This document shows, piece after piece, positions 1-6,042 of a DNA stretch of 6,611 nucleotides. Within the stretch, counting starts at the first letter, position 1, and every line of letters starts with the position of its first letter. A program made the position numbers and the translations under genes. The notes beneath the pieces were generated by a model that was not told the DNA's origin, made no database searches, and was given only the letters and a program-made list of their open reading frames with translations. Source of the DNA: Clostridia bacterium (lineage in GTDB: Bacteria; Aerophobota; Aerophobia; Aerophobales; AE-B3A); the NCBI GenBank assembly GCA_009618505.1, contig WJOQ01000263.1, forward strand, positions 1-6,611, given 5' to 3'.

Positions 1-2694
1 CCTCTCTTCTGTTTTGGGGGGAGTCCCATTCCCATCTCTATCCGGAACCAGTCTTTTTTTTGAAGGTATGCAGGGAAGACTAAAGCAAAAAAGGGAACCC
101 TTTCCTGGTTTTGATTTAAGCTCCATTTTTCCCCCTAACAGATCAACCAACTCTTTAACTATGGGAAGTCCTAGTCCCACACCCCCGTGTTCTCTTCTGG
201 TAGTTCCATTCATCTGGTAGAATTTGCTCAAGGTCAGAAGCAGTTTTTCTTTCGGAATGCCAATGCCAGTGTCTTCAACAGAGAACCGGATACTGGAATT
301 ACTTTCCTTGTCCAATCTTACCTCTACTTTCCCTTTCTCGGTAAACTTCAGGGCATTGGAGATTAAGTTAGAAAGAATCTGAGTCAGTTTTCCCTCATCG
401 GTGCTGATCATTGAGGGAAGATGGCGGGGACAGATCATCTCAATCTCCAGGTTTTTTTCCCTGGCTTCAAACTCAAAACCAGAAATGATGTTTTTCACGG
501 TCTCCTTCAGAACAAACTCCTTTTTCACCACTTTGGTTTGTCCTGCCTCAATTCTAGCCCAATCTAAGATAGCATTGATTAGCTGCAAGAGCTGTTCGTC
601 ACTGTCCCGCATCATGGCCAATAGCTCTTTTTGTTCAGGCGAAAGGGAGTTTTTTTGAAGAAGATGGACAGCACCATCAATAACGGTAAGGGGAGTCCTG
701 ATCTCATGGCTCATATTGGCCAGAAACTGCGACTTAAGACGATCAGCCTTCTGAGCTCTCTTTGTCTCTGCCTTCAGTTGTAAATTCACTATTCTTAGCT
801 CTTTGGCATACTGTCTTATTTTTCCCTCGGCCTCTTTGGTTTTCTGGGTCTCTTCCCCGAGTTGTTTATTTCTTTCTTCCAGCTTATTGGCGTATTCCTC
901 TATTCTTTCCTCTGCCTTCTTCCTGGCGGTGCTGTCCCGCATGATCCCCATGATTTCACGCGGCGAACCGTGTGCATCACACAGGAAAGCTATGCCGGTC
1001 TCGACCCACACTGTGGAATCATCCTTGCACTTGAGCTCAAGCTCAACCGTCTGTGAATCGAGATGTCCCATAGGCGTTCTCATTTCTTTACGCTTTTTCT
1101 CTTCAACGAATTCCATCATAGTCCTAAAGGAGTGAAGACCCAGAGTTTCTTCCGGCTTGTGAGCCACCATTTCCTCGGGGCGGTAACCCAGTAAGCGGGT
1201 CACGGAAGGACTGATGTACGTGAAATTAAGCTCCAAATCCGCGGTCCAGATGACGTCGGACATGCTTTCGGTAAGTAGACGGTAGTGCCTCTCACTCGCT
1301 TCTAATGCCCTCTTCTCCCTCTTGCGTTCGGAGATGTCTCTTACTATGGCTACAAAGGATACGGGTTTGCCAGAATTATCCCGGATAACGCTCGCAGAGA
1401 GTTCTCCCGCGAACACGCTGCCATCCCTAGTGATCAAGGTATATTCCACATTTCTGACAGAACCTTTTTCCAAGGTTTTTTTCATATTCTCCAGCGCGCT
1501 CTGTTGGTCTTCTTGAGCGATCAATTCAAGAGCACTCTTTCCGATTATCTCTTTCTTAGCAGAAAAACCATGCATATCTAGAGCGGCTCGGTTGCATTCA
1601 ATAATGGTTCCTTTCAAATCGGTGACGGTAATCGCATCGGAGCAAGAACGAAAGATTTTTCTCAGCTTCTCTCTAGATTCTTCTAACGCTCTCTCCATTT
1701 GCTTACGCTCGATGATTTTTCCCAATCGCGCGGCAACAGCGTTAATGAGATTTCTCTCGTCCTTCTGAAAAGGTCCCTCCTCGCTTTTTGGTCTTTCTTC
1801 CAGGTAGCAGATGGTCAGAGTGCCAATTCGATCGTTCTTTCCAATGATGGCGGCACTCTGTTTCCAGATGGTTTCTTTATAGTTCTTGGTTTTGAATGTT
1901 TGGTGTCCTAGATTGATTTGAGTACCAGTAATTTCGGGATACTGCCAGGCAGGAGGAATAAGATCAACTGTTCCCTGAAGTATCTCCTCCAGCGAAATGC
2001 CCGGCTTCTCAACCAAATTAGAGATACCATAAAGACAGTTCAGTTCCTTTATTCGCTCAGCAATATCATCCGCCTTCTTTTGCAGTGCCTCTCGTATCTC
2101 CTTGCGCTCGGAGTTTTCGATAACGTTCCACTTACCGTTCTGTCCAATAAGGACAGTGTGATGGTTGCCGATCACATCTAGGATCTCAGATACTCCACAC
2201 TTACCGAGGGAATAGGTGCAAAGGGCTATCATCGGATAGTTGCCGATGGTATTGTCTATCTTTTCTTCATAATCAGTCAATTGCTTCCGATCTTTTTTCT
2301 CGGGCCAGGCGGTATTGACGCTCATCCTCATACCATCAAATCCTTTGGCCGAAGCTTGGTCAAGCTTATCAATCCAGGCATTGCGGACCCTTTGCAGGCT
2401 AAAAGTATCTTTTCTAAGATACCATTTATGGTAGGGAACAATCTCTATCTGTCCTCTTTCAAGATATCGATCAAAGTGAGACAGGACTTTTCCTATCGCT
2501 TCCTTAGCTTCCATTTCATCAAGAGGTTCTGAGGTAACCCAGATGCATAATTCATTGTTTTGTAATCCTGCTTTGAAATAAGGCAGGAGAACATCAATTA
2601 GATCTTGTTTACTCTGGTAACATAGGCAAAAATGGGTTCCCCAGGGCGCATCGCCTATAAGGTCAATTCCTGTTTTTCTCATTTTTTCTTCCAT
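1..2694 (-). CDS. MEDS-GAF-PAS-PAS hybrid-sensor-type histidine kinase, C-terminus cut by the window edge
   Basis: Reading the minus strand gives one uninterrupted frame of 898 codons that is still open at base 1. Order seen: an N-terminal MEDS-like domain (about residues 10-190, with GDAPWGTHFC at 14-23), a short helical linker, a GAF-like region (about 220-330), PAS 1 (about 335-455, DAITVTDL at 353-360), PAS 2 (about 465-585), a charged coiled coil (about 586-650), HisKA with phospho-acceptor H663 in MSHEIRTPL, and HATPase_c with N box N776/N780, DTGIGIP from D808 and GGVGLGL at 837-843. No signal peptide or membrane segment is visible, so it should be a cytoplasmic sensor that autophosphorylates on H663. 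MEDS domains are proposed ligand sensors in DcmR-type regulators; the ligand here is unknown. I chose the ATG at 2694 (MEEKMRKTGID) over the in-frame ATG at 2682 because GAAGAG lies 7 nt upstream and it fits typical MEDS starts as I remember them. The catalytic domain is nearly finished at base 1; a receiver domain could follow outside. No response regulator is visible. Confidence 0.93.
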   Translation of the reverse strand, partial: MEEKMRKTGIDLIGDAPWGTHFCLCYQSKQDLIDVLLPYFKAGLQNNELCIWVTSEPLDEMEAKEAIGKVLSHFDRYLERGQIEIVPYHKWYLRKDTFSLQRVRNAWIDKLDQASAKGFDGMRMSVNTAWPEKKDRKQLTDYEEKIDNTIGNYPMIALCTYSLGKCGVSEILDVIGNHHTVLIGQNGKWNVIENSERKEIREALQKKADDIAERIKELNCLYGISNLVEKPGISLEEILQGTVDLIPPAWQYPEITGTQINLGHQTFKTKNYKETIWKQSAAIIGKNDRIGTLTICYLEERPKSEEGPFQKDERNLINAVAARLGKIIERKQMERALEESREKLRKIFRSCSDAITVTDLKGTIIECNRAALDMHGFSAKKEIIGKSALELIAQEDQQSALENMKKTLEKGSVRNVEYTLITRDGSVFAGELSASVIRDNSGKPVSFVAIVRDISERKREKRALEASERHYRLLTESMSDVIWTADLELNFTYISPSVTRLLGYRPEEMVAHKPEETLGLHSFRTMMEFVEEKKRKEMRTPMGHLDSQTVELELKCKDDSTVWVETGIAFLCDAHGSPREIMGIMRDSTARKKAEERIEEYANKLEERNKQLGEETQKTKEAEGKIRQYAKELRIVNLQLKAETKRAQKADRLKSQFLANMSHEIRTPLTVIDGAVHLLQKNSLSPEQKELLAMMRDSDEQLLQLINAILDWARIEAGQTKVVKKEFVLKETVKNIISGFEFEAREKNLEIEMICPRHLPSMISTDEGKLTQILSNLISNALKFTEKGKVEVRLDKESNSSIRFSVEDTGIGIPKEKLLLTLSKFYQMNGTTRREHGGVGLGLPIVKELVDLLGGKMELKSKPGKGSLFCFSLPCIPSKKRLVPDRDGNGTPPKTEER

Positions 2695-2954
2695 CTTAAT
2701 TCTCTTCAAGATAGTCACCGTGAGATCGGTGAAGGTAATAGCGTCAGTTAATGAGTGGAGTACGCTTTAATTTAGGCTGCGCTTCGAATCTTAGGATTAA
2801 ATTACCTAACGGATTCGGCTCGCGATTTCTGTGGGAATGTGATTGTTCTACGAGGACATCAGGAGGTTATGTTTATTGCAACGATCTTCAGTGATAGGAG
2901 AGCATATCACGCTCTCTTGAATTATATTCTTCCTTTCCATTGTGAATCTAGAAC
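2695..2954 (-). other. Long untranslated leader of the sensor kinase
   Basis: The stretch between the consensus promoter at 2961-2988 and the kinase start would be transcribed as a leader of about 260 nt. It contains interleaved inverted repeats (2891-2916), a 30-codon open frame (2848-2940) and, next to the start, an in-frame PAS-like coding vestige (2698-2757). I do not recognise a known riboswitch class. The leader is inferred from promoter position only; a closer, weaker promoter cannot be excluded. Confidence 0.5.
2891..2916 (-). promoter_or_regulatory. Interleaved inverted repeats able to form two exclusive hairpins
   Basis: In transcript order the minus strand reads GAGAGC, GTGATA, T, GCTCTC, C, TATCAC. 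GAGAGC (2911-2916) pairs with GCTCTC (2898-2903) with a 7-nt loop, while GTGATA (2905-2910) pairs with TATCAC (2891-2896) with an 8-nt loop. The arms interleave with 0-1 nt connectors, so both stems should not fit together as a pseudoknot. The arrangement is directly visible; a switching role is inference. Confidence 0.4.
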
Positions 2955-2960
2955 GCTATC

Positions 2961-2988
2961 ATTATAGGTGAATTTTGTTCAATGTCAA
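2961..2988 (-). promoter_or_regulatory. Consensus sigma70-type promoter for the kinase
   Basis: On the minus strand TTGACA (2983-2988) is followed by a 16-bp spacer and TATAAT (2961-2966). Both hexamers match consensus exactly, and the start would fall near 2954. A run of eight G (2989-2996) abuts the -35 box, and the insertion sequence ends 15 bp upstream of it. It points at the kinase gene. Confidence 0.8.
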
Positions 2989-3003
2989 CCCCCCCCTTTC
3001 CTG

Positions 3004-3019
3004 CAGAAAAATTGAAAGT
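3004..3019 (+). repeat. Left terminal inverted repeat of the insertion sequence
   Basis: CAGAAAAATTGAAAGT, a perfect 16-bp match to the reverse complement of 5335-5350. The match stops on both sides: the preceding base is G here and C in the other end, and the internal sequence diverges at once. Confidence 0.88.
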
Positions 3020-3139
3020 AGATGCTGATTTTGGGAGCTCAGGGGGAAATAGACTGAAATGAGAAATTTTTTGGTAGGAAAACGGAAAGGAGAGGAAGGA
3101 ATTTATAAGGATTGTCTCTTTATGACTACCTGAGATGAT

Positions 3140-3166
3140 AAAAAGTAGGAAAAAGGCAATGCCTAC
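3140..3166 (-). terminator. Probable rho-independent terminator after the transposase
   Basis: On the minus strand, about 50 bases past the transposase stop, GTAGG (3162-3166) pairs with CCTAC (3145-3149), followed directly by TTTTT (3140-3144). The loop holds its own small hairpin, GGC-ATT-GCC followed by TTTTT. The stem is short, so strength is uncertain. If active it would limit readthrough from the element into the kinase gene. Confidence 0.5.
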
Positions 3167-3217
3167 CCTATTATGGGCGAAATAGTCCCTTGAATTTGAA
3201 AGGAAGCTACAGGAAAA

Positions 3218-4810
3218 TTACTCTTGTTTTAGTCTCTCTATAAACTCTGCTATTTTCTTCTTTGAGATAGAAGTGGGGGTTGATATCCCTAATGCTAACC
3301 TGATGAGTCTCTTTACAAACTCGACTATTTTCTTCTTTGAGGCCTTTTCCACTAACATTTTCTCCAGTTCTTTGGCGATTTCTTTATTCCTTCTTTTAGT
3401 GGTAAGCCTAGCATATTCAACTCCACTGAAGATGCCGTAATATTTATCTCTTCCATAGACTACGAGAGCACAGCCAGAAAGATAAGATCTTTCTCCTTTC
3501 TCTCTCATTTTCTTCTTTAGCTTTTCCATCTTATCTTCATACTTCATCTCTAAGATTTTGACGGCATTGTAGAGGATAAGGACGGTAAGGATTCTGGCCT
3601 GAATGGAATTCAAGGTTCTTCCGGCAAAGTCCCTTATACTCCATCTTTGGGATAGATACCTGATCCCCTGATTCTCAATTGTCCATCTATCTTTATAGAG
3701 CCTATAAATCTTAAAAGGATCATCTTTAGCATTAAGAGTGGTAACATAGATTCTTCTTCTTATTCTTTTCTTATACTCATCAATAACAACTACACAATTA
3801 ACTTTACCTAAATCCTTCTTCTTTCCTTCGTCTGTGTATCTTCTTAAGGAAAGTCCATTAATGCCACATAGCCTTATCTTCTTTTTCTCTTTCTTTCCTC
3901 TTTTCTTAACAGTTATCCATCTTTCCTTGAAGGTTGGCTCTACTCCATCCAGGTAGTACTCTACATGTTTGACAAAATCAAGGTCATCGTCTCTAACTAA
4001 GGTGACAAAGTCTATACCCCACCTATGTTTTAACTTCCATAAGAAGTGTGCTCCCCAATAGCCTCTGTCTAAGGTGAGAGAATCTATTATGTCTTTTACT
4101 TTCCCTTTGCCTAAATGTTTTTCTATTTTTTCCAAGATAGTAATAAGCAAAGCTCTCTCGTCAGAATTGATCGGAGCTAAGGCTGCTCCAATAAAGCGCA
4201 GTCTCCCTGTGGTGGTAACATTCATTAAGAGCTCCAGTTTATAGCCATATTTATACCTTTCTTCCTTTTTCTTGTATACTCTTCCCATTCCTTCAAAGGT
4301 TTCCCCGTAAGGAACCTCGAGCTCTACAGCATCGGCGACATACTCTTTTCCCCTGATCCACCTTTTATCTCTTAAGAGGCTTATGTGCTCATAGAAGGCT
4401 TTATTTGATTCATCCTGAGGAATCTTCTTTAAGTGGTTCCTCAGGGTTCCTAAATCTATCACTCCTTTTTCTTCTTTTTCTCTCTTCTTAATTCTTTCAA
4501 TATTAAAGCCAATATCGGCCATGAGCTTACCATCCTGGATAATCTTTCCGGCTGCCGCTATCTTTCCTACGGCCATCAGTTCTTTCAGAATAAGAATTCC
4601 CAGAATAACGTTGCCCGAATAGCCATTATTCTTTCCCATTGTTATCGGCATTGTGGTTAGTATATCCCAGAGCCCACTCTCTTTTAAGAAATCAATCAGG
4701 AGCTCACTTGCTCCAAAATCACTTTCTATGACCTGGACTTTTTCCCCGCCAATAATAGCTTCTTCTATTTCTTTCTCATTTCTGAGCCATACCTTGAGCG
4801 CTTCTCTCAT
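3218..4810 (-). CDS. DDE transposase, IS4-superfamily type
   Basis: A 530-residue protein with an RNase H-fold DDE transposase pattern. D160 lies in YVADAVELEVP, D248 in TLDRGYWG, and E379 in YKDRWTIENQG, where Y372, R375 and E379 form most of the Y-R-E-K signature of IS4-type enzymes. The usual Lys seven residues after Glu is L386 here, with Q388 and R389 close by. The N-terminal 150 residues would include the DNA-binding part. The C-terminus after about 395 is Lys-rich and ends in an imperfect 25-residue duplication. It cuts and joins the element ends. The start ATG overlaps the stop of the upstream gene by four bases (ATGA), with an AGGAAGGA purine stretch just before, so translation is probably coupled. 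All three catalytic acids and the frame are intact, so the enzyme may be active. At 530 residues it is at the long end for the group. Confidence 0.9.
   Translation of the reverse strand: MREALKVWLRNEKEIEEAIIGGEKVQVIESDFGASELLIDFLKESGLWDILTTMPITMGKNNGYSGNVILGILILKELMAVGKIAAAGKIIQDGKLMADIGFNIERIKKREKEEKGVIDLGTLRNHLKKIPQDESNKAFYEHISLLRDKRWIRGKEYVADAVELEVPYGETFEGMGRVYKKKEERYKYGYKLELLMNVTTTGRLRFIGAALAPINSDERALLITILEKIEKHLGKGKVKDIIDSLTLDRGYWGAHFLWKLKHRWGIDFVTLVRDDDLDFVKHVEYYLDGVEPTFKERWITVKKRGKKEKKKIRLCGINGLSLRRYTDEGKKKDLGKVNCVVVIDEYKKRIRRRIYVTTLNAKDDPFKIYRLYKDRWTIENQGIRYLSQRWSIRDFAGRTLNSIQARILTVLILYNAVKILEMKYEDKMEKLKKKMREKGERSYLSGCALVVYGRDKYYGIFSGVEYARLTTKRRNKEIAKELEKMLVEKASKKKIVEFVKRLIRLALGISTPTSISKKKIAEFIERLKQE
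3231..3341 (-). repeat. 75-bp imperfect tandem duplication in the transposase 3' end
   Basis: The 36-bp stretches 3231-3266 and 3306-3341 are nearly identical (about five mismatches by eye) and lie exactly 75 bp apart, a multiple of three. In protein they give SKKKIVEFVKRL followed by SKKKIAEFIERL, the second copy running to the C-terminus. It looks like an in-frame tandem duplication that later diverged. Confidence 0.75.
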
Positions 4811-5217
4811 TTCTTCCTTCCTGTTTCTTTTCTGTAGTCATCTACTTCTCGACAATCTATATCTCGTATGTTCTCTAAAAGGGATCGTATCTTCTCATTT
4901 GTCTTTCTAAGGCGGGCTAATCTGTGTTGGAACCTGGCATACTCCTCAGCTTCAGCCTTTATCCCCTCAAGACTTCCCTTTTGTACATAGGTCATTCTCG
5001 TTCTTCCATCTCTTTTCTCAGAAAGATAAGGATATGGTCCATGAGGGAACCCTTTTTTGCACCTGCAATCCTTTTTGCCACAATAGTTAGCTAGAAAGAC
5101 TAGGGAGGCTCTGATCATCTTCTTTGGTCGAAAAAGTGAGTTCTCCAATTTTTCCCGATCTTCTCTTAAGTTAACTATCTCCTGACGAAGGTTACTGAGG
5201 GCTTTTCTATCCATCAT
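4807..5217 (-). CDS. DUF6788-type small protein encoded with the transposase
   Basis: A 136-residue protein, first gene of the element's operon. An N-terminal helical stretch rich in Arg, Glu and Leu (about 1-30) precedes a compact core with C46, C51 and C53 in YCGKKDCRCKKG, then HGPYPYLS (59-66) and GRTRMTYV, followed by a second charged helix (about 85-125). This cysteine/HGPY pattern matches what I know of DUF6788 proteins, which often sit beside transposases; their function is not established. The three cysteines could bind metal or nucleic acid, but that is inference. The stop codon overlaps the transposase ATG as ATGA. The start at 5217 (ATG ATG GAT) has a modest AGGA eight bases upstream; the second ATG at 5214 is an equal alternative. 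Because it lies inside the inverted repeats, it belongs to the mobile element and not to the host operon. Confidence 0.85.
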   Translation of the reverse strand: MMDRKALSNLRQEIVNLREDREKLENSLFRPKKMIRASLVFLANYCGKKDCRCKKGFPHGPYPYLSEKRDGRTRMTYVQKGSLEGIKAEAEEYARFQHRLARLRKTNEKIRSLLENIRDIDCREVDDYRKETGRKK

Positions 5218-5224
5218 TATGATT

Positions 5225-5257
5225 ATCCTATATTCCTATATAATATATACATATAGG
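5225..5257 (-). repeat. AT-rich inverted repeat in the 5' leader of the transposase operon
   Basis: CCTATAT (5235-5241) and ATATAGG (5251-5257) form a 7-bp inverted repeat with a 9-base spacer. A second CCTATAT copy (5227-5233) offers an alternative arm. It lies between the -10 box and the ATG, so it could be an operator or a leader hairpin; nothing shows which. Confidence 0.5.
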
Positions 5258-5286
5258 ATTATAGCAGAAAAGAAAGAGGGAGTCAA
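5258..5286 (-). promoter_or_regulatory. Promoter of the insertion-sequence operon
   Basis: On the minus strand TTGACT (5281-5286) is followed by exactly 17 bases and TATAAT (5258-5263). Eleven of twelve positions fit the sigma70 consensus at ideal spacing. It faces the DUF6788-type gene at 5217 and lies inside the right inverted repeat, so the element carries its own promoter. Confidence 0.8.
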
Positions 5287-5305
5287 TTTTATTTTGACCC
5301 CCTCT
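5275..5305 (-). terminator. Palindrome over the element's -35 box, possible inward-facing terminator or operator
   Basis: Arms 5275-5286 (AGAGGGAGTCAA) and 5294-5305 (TTGACCCCCTCT) pair at 11 of 12 positions around a 7-base loop. Read on the minus strand, the hairpin is followed by the T-rich stretch TTTCTTTTC, like a terminator that would stop outside transcripts entering the element. One arm contains the -35 hexamer, so an operator role is equally possible. Confidence 0.45.
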
Positions 5306-5334
5306 GGAATACTTACTGAATCATAATTACGGGA

Positions 5335-5350
5335 ACTTTCAATTTTTCTG
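5335..5350 (-). repeat. Right terminal inverted repeat of the insertion sequence
   Basis: ACTTTCAATTTTTCTG on the plus strand, the exact reverse complement of the left end at 3004-3019. It lies 49 bp outside the -35 box of the transposase operon. Confidence 0.88.
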
Positions 5351-5531
5351 GAACCATGAGAAGAATCAAAAGATGGATCGAGAAAAATAGGATAGGAGGA
5401 AAGGATTTGTAGGGAGCAGTTATTAATAGGTTTGCATCTTTTATGTAAAAGGATGGTCACAATTTGGCAATAAAAGTTTGTTGAAACAGAGCTCTTTGTC
5501 AATCGAAAAGGCAAATTGGCTAAGGCTCATT
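5351..5531. other. Intergenic remnant between insertion sequence and HU promoter
   Basis: No gene is supported here. The stretch holds an imperfect inverted repeat around 5437-5456 (CATCTTTT then AAAAGGATG, one bulged base) of unknown use. Before the insertion it would have been continuous with 2695-3003 as the spacer between the divergent kinase and HU genes. Confidence 0.5.
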
Positions 5532-5559
5532 TTGACATAGTCTGCTTTTAAGCTAAGAT
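5532..5559 (+). promoter_or_regulatory. Promoter of the HU gene
   Basis: TTGACA (5532-5537) is a perfect -35 box, followed by 16 bases and TAAGAT (5554-5559), which keeps the important first, second and last two bases of the -10 consensus. Transcription would start near 5566, giving a leader of about 40 nt. Confidence 0.7.
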
Positions 5560-5606
5560 AAGAGCAAGTTCTTAAAGACTAATCAACCAAAACAGGAGGC
5601 AGAAAA

Positions 5607-5879
5607 ATGAACAAAGCAGAACTGGCAGAGGAGGCAAGTGGGAAGACCGGCCTAACGAAAAAAGTGACACAGAATGTGATCGATGCTGTAATTGAAACAA
5701 TTGGTGATACAATCTCCAGAGGGGAAAAGGTCACCTTGGTTGGTTTCGGTACTTTCCAAGTTGCAAGCAGGAAGGCAAGAAGAGGAGTAAATCCTCGAAC
5801 AAGAGAGAGTATAAATATACCAGCAAAGAAGGTGCCCAAGTTCGTGCCAGGAAAAACTCTGAAAGAAAAGATAGACTAA
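5607..5879 (+). CDS. hup: HU family histone-like DNA-binding protein
   Basis: A 90-residue protein of exactly the usual HU length. The N-terminal helical part (1-40, MNKAELAEEASGKTGL) forms the dimer core. It is followed by GFGTF at 46-50 and the beta-arm RKARRGVNPRTRESINIPA (55-73), with P63 at the position of the DNA-intercalating proline. The C-terminus KFVPGKTLKEKI (78-89) is typical. It binds and bends DNA without strong sequence preference, compacts the nucleoid and assists recombination, replication and some promoters. The start is fixed by AGGAGG at 5594-5599, seven bases before the ATG, behind a good promoter. IHF is unlikely because the sequence follows the HU pattern throughout, though the two share the fold. 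The small membrane-protein gene downstream may be cotranscribed, as no terminator is obvious between them. Confidence 0.97.
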   Translation: MNKAELAEEASGKTGLTKKVTQNVIDAVIETIGDTISRGEKVTLVGFGTFQVASRKARRGVNPRTRESINIPAKKVPKFVPGKTLKEKID

Positions 5880-6030
5880 AGGAGAATGCCGCTTGTGACA
5901 GGCCGGCCTAAAAAGAAAATGCAGCACACAAATGTGGAACCATGGAGCAACCAAGCTCAGCCAAAAAGGCCGGCGCAGAAGAATCAAGAGGATTCCCAAG
6001 GAAGATCAAGAACCTGGTAAAAAGAGGCTC

Positions 6031-6036
6031 AGGAGG
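6031..6036 (+). promoter_or_regulatory. Ribosome binding site that fixes a GTG start
   Basis: AGGAGG followed by six bases and GTG at 6043-6045. The frame is also open upstream from an ATG at 5932, but that ATG has no ribosome binding site, so this site decides the start. Confidence 0.75.
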
Positions 6037-6042
6037 ACTATT

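Larger units (their letters stand above)
3004..5350 (-). mobile_element. Insertion sequence with DDE transposase and DUF6788-type partner, about 2.35 kb
   Basis: Both ends carry the same 16-bp sequence CAGAAAAATTGAAAGT in inverted orientation (3004-3019 and 5335-5350), enclosing two coupled genes, a promoter and a terminator that all read leftward. Subterminal GGGGG-rich stretches (near 3043-3047 and 5298-5302) resemble each other weakly in inverted orientation. I see no target-site duplication: the left flank ends TTTCCTG and the right flank starts GAACCATG, so the copy may be old or the element may leave a very short or no duplication. The transposase looks IS4-superfamily (IS4/IS1634-like); exact family is not certain. 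The element sits in the intergenic region between the divergent kinase and HU genes. Confidence 0.85.

Noticed and set aside
401..2532. Several plus-strand frames of 60-110 codons
   Set aside because: All lie antisense to the intact kinase frame, which has clear domain motifs throughout.
2869..2967. 32-codon plus-strand frame (MFIATIFSDRRAYHALL) behind AGGAGG
   Set aside because: AGGAGG is only two bases from the ATG, the frame ends in the kinase promoter, and it lies antisense to the leader.
2990..5360. Target-site duplication flanking the insertion sequence
   Set aside because: Bases next to the 16-bp ends (TTTCCTG and GAACCATG) do not form a direct repeat, even with small boundary shifts.
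5236..5514. 92-codon minus-strand frame across the right end of the insertion sequence
   Set aside because: It runs through the inverted repeat, palindrome and promoter, with no ribosome binding site and no recognisable domain.
5886..6020. 44-codon frame from ATG 5886 right after HU (MPLVTGRPKKK)
   Set aside because: GGAG lies only one base before the ATG, the composition is not protein-like, and no family is recognised.
5932..6042. N-terminal extension of the membrane protein from ATG 5932
   Set aside because: No ribosome binding site before this ATG, basic low-complexity content, and a strong AGGAGG correctly spaced before GTG 6043.
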